Shown here: piece by piece, positions 56,167-64,000 of the stretch | Numbering within the stretch: the stretch's first letter is position 1 | Layout of the letters: each line of letters begins with the position of its first letter | Assembly (NCBI GenBank): GCA_003952965.2 | Contig: CM025855.1 | Coordinates: 10,652,546 to 10,716,545 of the forward strand | Length of the DNA stretch: 64,000 bases | Source of the DNA: Morella rubra | Taxonomy: Eukaryota > Streptophyta > Magnoliopsida > Fagales > Myricaceae | Direction of reading: 5' to 3' | Position numbers and translations under genes: made by a program | The notes under the pieces: model-generated | The model's input: the letters and a program-made list of their open reading frames with translations, nothing else | What the model was told of the DNA's origin: nothing | Database searches by the model: none

Positions 56167-59100
56167 ATGGACAAGAGTTGGATGAAAAAGAAACGCGGGA
56201 CAAGAGAATATGTGTTGGGAGTCAATGAGTTTCTGGGTTTTGCATCTAAGAGTATGGGTAGTGATGAGAGAATTTGTTGCCCTTGTGTAAAGTGCGTCAA
56301 TTACAAGAGGTATAACATCAGTACGGTACATGATCATTTGGTCCAATATGGGATGTCTCCGGGTTACGATTATTGGTTTGCGCATGGTGAATTGCGAGAT
56401 AGGGCAGCATCTAGTCATCCTTCTATTTCTGTTGCAGATAATGAAATGTGTGAACCATCATCTGGGATGCCATTTTCCATTAGTACTGTAAAACAATACT
56501 GCTGCAAAGTTTTATGACATGCTTAAAGATGCAGACGATCCTTTGTATGAAGGGTGCATAAAATTTAGTAAGTTAACTGCTGTTGTACAGTTATACCATT
56601 TGAAGTGCATGGGAGGTTGGAGTAATACCTCTTTTACGTGGTTACTCCAAACACTGGGTGATATGCTCCCTGCGGGTGCTAAATTGCCGAAGGACACTTA
56701 TGAAGCTAAAAAATACATGAAAGGGTTAGGACTTGGATATGAAAAGATCCTGTTTGTCCAAACGGTTGTATGTTGTTTTGGAATGAGAATGAGAAGTTAG
56801 AAGTTTGTTCAAAGTGTGGAGCATCAAAATGGAAGGGCAATGGGGAGGGAAATATTTTGTCACAGAATGAAGGTGGATCATCTAAGAGATCCAAGAAAAA
56901 ACCGGCGAAAGTTTTGCGGTGGTTTCCTTTAAAGCAGCGCTTGCAGAGATTATTCATGTCCTCAAAAACTGCTTCTCATATGAAATGGCATCACGATGGA
57001 CGTGTAAATGATGGGTTGTTAAGGCATCCGGCCGATGGTCAAGCTTGGAAGGCATTTGATGCACAGTATGCTGATTTTGCTTCTGATCCTCGTAATGTTA
57101 GGCTTGGGTTAGCAGCGGATGGGTTTAATCCTTTTGGGAACATGAGCACTAGTCATAGCACATGGCCAGTGATATTAGTACCATATAACTTGCCTCATTG
57201 GATGTGCATGAAACGTTCATCTTTAATGTTGTCATTACTTATTCCTGGACCGAAATCTCCTTCTTTCAAGATAGATGTATATCTAGAGCCATTGATATTG
57301 GAGTTAAAAGAGTTGTGGGATCTTGGATTAGATACTTATGACATTGCTACGAAAGATATGTTTAAGATGCGTGCGGCATTGATGTGGACAATTAACGATT
57401 TTCCTGCATATGGTGACCTCTCTGGATGGAGTACAAAGGGACGTCTTGCATGTCCATGTTGTATGTATCAGACTTGGTCACGGTGGTTGGATAATGGTAG
57501 AAAATTTTGCTACATGGGGCATAGACGGTTCTTACCATTAAATCATAGGTGGAGAAGAGATCAAAGATCATTTGACGGTACTTATGAAATGACTCCACCA
57601 CCCAATTTTATGACCGGTGATGACATTTTGAGGGAATTACAGGGCACTTTACATTTTGAGTCAAGTGTATGGAAGAAGCAAAGTATTTTCTTCACATTGC
57701 CTTATTGGAAGGATAATATGTTACGCCATAATCTAGATGTGATGCATATAGAGAAAAACGTAGTGGACAATATCATTGGTACATTGTTAGATGTGGACGG
57801 GAAGACAAAAGATAACTATAAGGCACGTCTTGACTTACAAAGCATGGGAATAAGACATGATCTCCATCCAAAGATCACTGATGCAGGAAAGGTTCATTTG
57901 CCTGGTGCTTGCTACTCAATGACTCGCGAAGAGAAAGAATGCTTTCTAAAAGTGATAAAGAATGTGAAATTGCCGGATGGTTTTGCTTCGAACATATCAC
58001 GTTGTGTCAAGCTTCAACAACGTAATATCATAGGTTTGAAGAGTCATGACTGTCACATCTTGATGCAGCATTTGATGCCTATTGCAATACGAAGATCGTT
58101 GCCAAGCATGGTTTGTTCTCCTTTGATCTCATTGTCATGTTTCTTTAGAGAAATTTGTTCCAAAACATTACGAATAGAGGACTTAGATCGACTTGAGGCT
58201 CAAATTCCTATAACATTGTGTCAACTTGAAAGGATATTTCCGCCTGCATTCTTTACTGTTATGGTGCACTTGGTCGTACATCTAGTTGCAGAATGTAAGA
58301 TGGGTGGACCGGTTCAACTTCGGTGGATGTATCCTATTGAAAGGTAATATTAATTATAGAGATATGTTACATCACGTTTCTTTGCACGTGTTTTATTTAA
58401 TAAAGTCTAATATTGTTGATGTAGGTGCATGCACCGTTTCAAATCTTATGTTCGCAACACGGCCGCACCTGAAGGCTCTATTGCTGAAGGATATATAGCA
58501 GATGAATGCTTAACATTTTGTTCAAGATATTTAGAATCAGTCCCAACGATCTTTAATAGATCACCAAGAAATGTAGACGATACTATGGGAGGAATATCAT
58601 TTGTTCGTCTTGATATGAAAACATGTATGCAGGCTCATCGATATATCCTTTTTAATTGCGATGAGTTAATTCAAATTCGCACGTAAGTGATGTTAGACTT
58701 TTAACTCTTTCATTGAGCATGTTTATATCGATGAATGAAATTAATTTTTTAGTTGTATTGTCGATGTGTAGAATGCATAAGGATCGATTGAAGGCAAGAA
58801 ACCGTAGTAGTCGACCAACAGATTATGTCATCGATAAGATGCATAGGGATGAATTTTGTGACTGGTTTCGAGACTATGTATGTGTTATGTTTAAAATGTT
58901 TTGCATTGGTTGATTACTTTAAAACTTACAATTAGTTTTAATCTTGAGTTGCTGTTCGAGGAAAATAGGTTCAAAATATGGACGAGACGATGAAGCATCA
59001 ACTTCCAAATAGAGTTCGATGGCTTGCTAAAGGTCCAAACCCCGAAGCTAGATCATTTAGCCGATATGTACATAATGGTGTGAAGTTTCGTACAAAAGAC

Positions 59101-59767
59101 AATGAAATAGGCAGAACAACTCAAAATAGTGGAGTATGTGTGACTGTTGAAGGGGGCACCACATATTACGGGCGAATTATAAGTATCATTGAGTTAAACT
59201 ATTTTGATGAAGAATGTTTTGTACTATTCAAATGTGATTGGGTTGACACAGCTATTGGTAGGGGATATAAAGTTGATGAGTTTGGATTCGAACTTGTTAA
59301 TTTTTCGCGTTTAGTGCATACTGGAGATCGATTAAGCGATGATCCATTCATTTTGGCACCACAAGCATCTCAAGTATACTATGTAGCAGATGAAAGACAT
59401 CCAAATTGGGAAGTAGTTGTCAAGACCAAACCAAGAGATGTGTTTGATGCTGGTAATGATGACGACATAGATGACTACTGTGAAAATGAACCTTACAATT
59501 TCAACGTTGAGCAAATCCTCGAGAATGTACAAGATGATTTGACGTGGTTTAGAAATGAGGTGGAAGGAACAACACTAGATATACCTCAGGAATTTCCTAT
59601 GGTATGTCAAATATCTCTCTGTTAATTGAGTTTTTTTTTTACATGCTCAAATTTACGATATATCCGTTTTATTGGCGTTGTTTTGTTTAAGGAAATGTGT
59701 TTTGTATTGTTGAATTTTACATTGAAATCACTTTTATGCATGTTTAAATATTGTATAGGTACAATGA
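56167..59767 (+). CDS. CACTA TNP2-like transposase
   Basis: Catalyses cut-and-paste movement of CACTA elements. Exons: 56167-58343, 58425-58682, 58772-58877, 58969-59601, 59759-59767; later junctions keep frame. Order: transposase-associated domain (MDKSWMKKKRGTREYVLGVN, CPCVKCVN), catalytic region (CPNGCMLFWNENE; LGLAADGFNPFGNMSTSHST; WPVILVPYNLPHWMC; RHNLDVMHIEKNVVDNIIGT), DUF4218 (GLKSHDCHILMQHLMPIAIR, later RWMYPIER/CMHRFKSYVRN) and DUF4216 (FVLFKCDW, SQVYYVADERHPNWEVV). Exon 1 carries two frameshifts, near 56500 and near 56750, so this copy is probably inactive. Its last codons end VQ-stop, where TGA (59765-59767) overlaps the ATG of the next gene. The start is the first Met of the associated domain. 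Confidence 0.9.
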
Positions 59768-61690
59768 CGAGGAAGAGATTCAGGACTATATCTTCTTCAT
59801 CACAGCCACCTGTGCCACCATCGCAAGAAGCAACGGCATCACAAGAAGCAACGCCGTCACAGCCACCTGCGCATCCTTCAGAACAGGCTACGATGCCATC
59901 GTTCGATTATGATCAATCTTTGAACGATAACGAAATAATTGGTATGTTCATAACCACAATAGAGATAATCTAAGTTTAATATGTTACTCAATTTAGTTTC
60001 ACATGCTAAATGTGCAGGTGGTACTGGAGTCCGGAAAGTGCGTGGCGGCACGCGGATGACGGACGTCTGGAATCTGAAGGAAGACGAATTGATTCCAGTA
60101 CAATTCAATGGCAATGGGCAGCCATTGGGTAATGAAGGGGGAATATTTAACAAATTCACTGGTTGTGTTGCCCGTGTTGCGAATCAAATCCCCCTAGATG
60201 CGGCGGATTGGCGTAAAGTCCCATTGTCAATAAAAGAGGACTGTTGGAGCCTCATGACGGTATAATTTTGGTTATTTGTAACAATTGTTATTCAACTATA
60301 TAAATTTAATAATTGACGCACCTAACTCTTGGGGTATATTTTGCAGAAACGGTTTACAATCCCCGAGCCTCCATTGGGGGATATTGTCAAGAGCTGGTTC
60401 CTCAAAGATTTAGGAGAGAAATGGAGGAACTACAAGTGTAGTTTAAAGCAGAAATTTTTGATGAGGCCTTTACGCCTCAGTATGTGAAAAATAATGCTCC
60501 AACAGACGTTAATTTGGAGCAATTTTGCAAATTAGTCGATTTTTGGTATTCTGATGCAGGACGGGTATGACATTTATTTATTTGTATTATAATTTTCATG
60601 AATATAACTTATTATTAATTTTAACTGTCTTGATGTTAATGTAGCATCGAAGTCATGCTGGAAAACAAAATAGATCGCTCCAAACGACGGTCCACACTGC
60701 AGGATCAAAGAGCTTCGCACGTTATGCTCACGAATTGGTATGTAGTACTTTCATTAGTTTGTTTAATAGTATAGTACTTATCATTACCATTCTTATTTGT
60801 AATTTACAATTTCATCACGAATTCGTGTTTGTGATGCAGGAAAAAGAGAAACAAGTTCCAATCAATCGAGCGGATTTATATAAAGCTGTCCATATGCGTT
60901 CTGACGGATCTCCAATAAATCCGGACGTAGCAGAGAAAATAGTATGTCATTATTACATCAATTTTGATTTGAATGTGCGAATATTAATTCAAAATTTAAT
61001 TGTATGTTGTATTCTCTCAGAGGCGAATGGAGGAGATTGGACTGAACGATTCAGGAAGTTCACAAACTTCCAACGAATTTAGAGTGGATGGCAGCATCGG
61101 TTGGTCACCATCTGACCGATATGCACAAGTGATTGGTCCAGAACGACATGGTCGCATTCGCGGCGTTGGATTAGGACCAACTCCTTCATCTCATCCTGCC
61201 AACACCAACGTAAGATCCAGTCAGCCTACATCCTCTAGTAACGAGAGAGCGGTATTTATGGAAAATAGAGTTCAGATGTTGGAGTCTGAAGTAGCATCGC
61301 TTAAATCTACAATACAAATGATGGCACAAGCTTGGGTAAAAGTTTTATTTACTTATCCTCAAGTATTACTATTGATTCTATTTATGTATATTTCGTAGTT
61401 AATTAATGTTTGTTTAACTGTTGTAGGAGCAACGTCAATACCAAGATGTTGCCAATAACAATCAGTTTCACCAGCAATTCATAGATCATCTCATGCAAGT
61501 CGAAAACGAGTGTTGGTAAGATACAAACATAAATGAATACTGCCATTAATTTAATTTTAAGTGTGTACTAAGCTCTTTTATCTTTGTTCATGTCATTACT
61601 GTTTGTTAATTTTACAATATTGTAATAGCAGACAATGCCGATGACGCAGAAAGTGCAGGAGCAGATGGTGCTGAAGGTGGAGAGGATTAA
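59764..61690 (+). CDS. CACTA second gene (Ptta/En/Spm plant transposase, PF03004-like)
   Basis: Accessory CACTA protein. Exons inferred from GT-AG sites: 59764-59941, 60018-60259, 60347-60564, 60645-60737, 60840-60941, 61021-61335, 61427-61515 and a last piece near 61629-61690. It has an N-terminal Ser/Pro/Gln-rich part, then VRKVRGGTRMTDVWNLKEDE, ADWRKVP, KSWFLKDLGEKWRNYK, KQVPINRADLYKAVHMRSDG and a coiled-coil-like C-terminus (FMENRVQMLESEVASLKSTI) as expected for this family. Exon 3 is one base short (218 nt) and shifts frame at a T-run near 60454, so it is damaged. The final exon is unclear: a stop at 61642-61644 is possible, while an acidic frame to 61690 looks coding. The start overlaps the previous gene's stop. 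Confidence 0.8.
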
Positions 61691-61904
61691 ATTTATAGTT
61701 ATTTGTAGTTAAATGTCATGACTTGTTAGTTTTTAGACTATTGAGAAAATACCCTTCAACTTATTTTTGTTTGATGCAAAACTTGTAAGACATGCTTATA
61801 TGAAATATATTTTGTTTTATTACACTTTTCTTTGTTTGCATTAATCAATTAAAATCTATAACAAAATTTGTATGGCAGGAAAATATATAAAAAAAAAAAA
61901 CAGC

Positions 61905-61995
61905 ACACCTTTAGCGGCGGTCACTGACCGCCGTTATATGTAAACCAACGGAAAGGGTTATAACAGTGGTCATGTGACCGCGGCTATAACACTAT
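61905..61995. repeat. 3' subterminal repeats of the CACTA element
   Basis: TAGCGGCGGTCACTGACCGC followed by CGTTATA, then ATAACAGTGGTCATGTGACC and GCGGCTATAA, matching the 5' subterminal repeats at 53404-53640 and confirming the extent of the element. No terminal CACTA inverted repeat was found beyond. Confidence 0.85.
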
Positions 61996-62000
61996 TAGAA

Positions 62001-64000
62001 ATTAAACTCAATTACACACGAAGTTAAAGTCAACTAAGATTATACACTAAGAACAATATTGATGATAAGAAAACAACTATATATCAAAATTATTAAAGAA
62101 CGAATATGGCCGTTGAATCTCTTTGACACAGCGTCTGCCGCCGATTGAAGCTTTTTTAAAAAAACGAAATGAGATCCCGTTGAATCGGCTTAGACAAATT
62201 GCGAAACTTTTGAAATTTTCAACACTGAGCAATAAGTGAGGCACACTATTATGGTGGATGCCATCTTGATTCTCGGCATTGAATCTTCCTGCAATATTTT
62301 TTCCTTTGAATCAATGAGCTGTATTTGAATCTTTCTCATTACGGGACGACATCTCCACTGATTGAGACTGATCGTGAGGATGTGCTGCTTATCTCTCCAT
62401 GATTTAGTAATCACTTTATTTCTCCAATATTCAGCCTCACTGGAAGTATTCCGTCACTTTTCAGGACTTTCAGGGAATCACCTTATCTCTTCAATATTCA
62501 GCCTCACTTGAAACATTCTGTCACTTTTCAGGACTTTCAGGGACAAAAGAAAAAAATTTCATTGAAAGGTGTCTGAGTTATATTCTTACAAATATAAATT
62601 TCGTACCCTTAAAACACCATATCTTTTGCACTGTACGTGTAAATTACCACTCTTTAGGTTTTCAAAATATAAATATGTTAAAATATTACTAGTAAATTAA
62701 TCAATAAAAAAAGGTAATGCAGCACAATCTCAACCATCTTGCAAACTATACTCTTTTTATTAATATTGTTAACTGAATTAGGTTACATGGTAATCAAATC
62801 AGGACATGGATTTTCGCTGCTTGCTAAATTTATCTCTCTGTTGTCCCTTTTCATCGTATCACACCAACCATATGCTATCGCAAGGGCAATAAGTGGAAAA
62901 ACTAAACAAAAAAACCAAAAAAAAAAAAAAAAACAAAGAGAAAGCAACAAGTTTGCATCATTGGCTATTTATGGTTGCTAAGTGCCATATTACCCACATT
63001 TCTGTACACAAAACGAGAAAAAGGCTTGTTTTTATAGGGCCGTACAGAAGCCCACCGATTGCTGATGTCGATGAAGATATAGTAGCATCATTTGTATGGG
63101 CCTTATCTATTGGGTTAAGAAAGGCCGCTTACATGGGCCCCATTTGTGGCTATTGAAAATGGGCTTATGGTAGGGTAGAAAGATTCAAATCTTTGTTCTT
63201 TTCAAATCTCTTGCTCTCTCTCAAAATGAAATATTAGGGTACAAGCCCAATATCTCAATAAATATTTGAAAGAACGGATTTTTAATTATTACATGAACTA
63301 TTAGTTGGCGGGTATAAGTTTGAATTCTACCTCCTACGAGTTAACTAATTCGAGTACCCAATGCACAAACCCAGTTCAACGGATTCCCTCGTGACAAAAA
63401 TAAAATAAATATTAGACAGTTTCCAAGAACTGTTGAGGACTAGATCTTGTCTGGGGGCCTGATGGCGGTATCCCTCCTCTGCAAGAGAAGGACTTTGAAC
63501 CTGTAACAGGTGGTTCACCCCTGTTAATCACTTCAGTTAATATTATGATTATTCCCTCTTTCTTTGTTATTACTTAACTCGTAACTCAAAATTAATTAGA
63601 CACAACCTTTTCAACTCTACCCCCAGTAGAGGCCCCACATTCCTAACCTACCAAGGTAGAGTCAAGTCAGCCTTTTCCCTGGACCTAATTCTTCTAACCT
63701 TCTTGTGCTGCTTGTGTCTTTCTTTGGAGTCTTCGACACAAACATTAGACAATACGCAGTGGCCCCTCACCGCACGAAAAATGTTGCTATAACTATTCGA
63801 AGTAGGGTTTAGCATTTCGTAACTTTGACCACTACCTATCTTTAGGCGGGCGGGCGCGGGGGAGGGGGGATAGGAACTTTCAATTCCGTGAAAACCGAAG
63901 CGATCTCGACATGTGTTTTGGATTTTTAAAAGTTTGAATGCAAGGCTTCTGAGACTCTAAAGAAATTTATGTAGATGCCCTTCGTAGCTGATTGACTGAT
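62001..64000. other. Gene-free stretch to the window end
   Basis: No convincing gene. Short frames (62739-62981, 62893-63156) are low-complexity or lack family resemblance. A poly(A)-rich tract lies near 62905-62936 and a G-rich stretch near 63845-63870. The 67-bp tandem repeat is listed separately. Confidence 0.5.
62409..62542. repeat. 67-bp tandem repeat, two copies
   Basis: Units 62409-62475 and 62476-62542 both contain AATATTCAGCCTCACT and GTCACTTTTCAGGACTTTCA, with about nine differences between them. Origin unknown. Confidence 0.85.

Larger units (their letters stand above)
53384..62000 (+). mobile_element. CACTA (En/Spm) DNA transposon, nearly complete
   Basis: Begins CACTACAAAAAAACAGG, the standard CACTA terminus, followed by subterminal repeats, a long non-coding 5' part, two transposase-type genes (56167-59767 and 59764-about 61690), and matching subterminal repeats at 61910-61995. 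The order TNP2-like transposase, DUF4218, DUF4216, then a second Ptta/En/Spm-type gene is the usual layout. I could not find the inverted ...TTTTTTTGTAGTG end in the window, so the right terminus is lost or very diverged. The end given is the last subterminal repeat. Confidence 0.9.

Noticed and set aside
63440-63530. tRNA-like text (GAACCTGTAACAGGTGGTTC) near the window end
   Set aside because: The hairpin is short and no cloverleaf with an anticodon arm and matching acceptor stem could be drawn.

Overview
The window is nuclear DNA of a flowering plant, most likely a eudicot. It is AT-rich, has intron-bearing genes with GT-AG junctions, and is packed with plant-type Ty3/Gypsy, Ty1/Copia, CACTA, Mutator-like and LINE sequences. 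Only two host genes are convincing. They are a head-to-tail tandem pair on the minus strand (22306-33164 and 34181-40298) encoding complete peptide/nitrate transporters of the NRT1/PTR (NPF) family, closest in my recollection to NPF8.3/PTR2. Both have five exons with matching junctions; exons 3, 4 and 5 are 218, 557 and 823 nt in both. The predicted proteins are 582 and 584 residues.

Layout. 1-755 is the end of a Copia LTR inserted into a Tekay-like Gypsy element (minus strand, 756-12023), which also holds a 4.16-kb solo LTR with a perfect 5-bp target duplication (3752-7913). 12.0-13.5 kb is a CACTA remnant. 14.3-22.5 kb contains two diverged direct copies of a segment that includes the 3' end of the first NPF gene. 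Between them lies a Mutator-like element (17015-20162) that itself holds a smaller Mutator-type element carrying a receptor-kinase fragment. One copy also carries a sequence like plant mitochondrial trnF. 22.3-40.4 kb is the NPF pair; the first gene has an 8.1-kb intron 1 filled with LTR and LINE insertions. 40.5-42.5 kb shows a perfect 574-bp direct repeat separated by a strange interleaved mosaic, probably an assembly artefact. 42604-48300 is a Reina-like Gypsy chromovirus with both LTRs. 48.3-51.6 kb is a Copia LTR split by a solo Gypsy LTR. 53384-~62000 is a nearly whole CACTA transposon with two genes. The last 2 kb shows nothing recognisable apart from a tandem repeat.

How it fits together. 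The NPF proteins should be proton-coupled membrane transporters. The second gene keeps the family signatures, while the first has changes in two of the most conserved motifs. Everything else is layers of transposable elements, whose order can be read from target duplications and interrupted sequences. I saw no CRISPR, operon or novel defence-like system; the most unusual things are the diverged NPF copy, the gene-fragment capture and the mosaic sequence.
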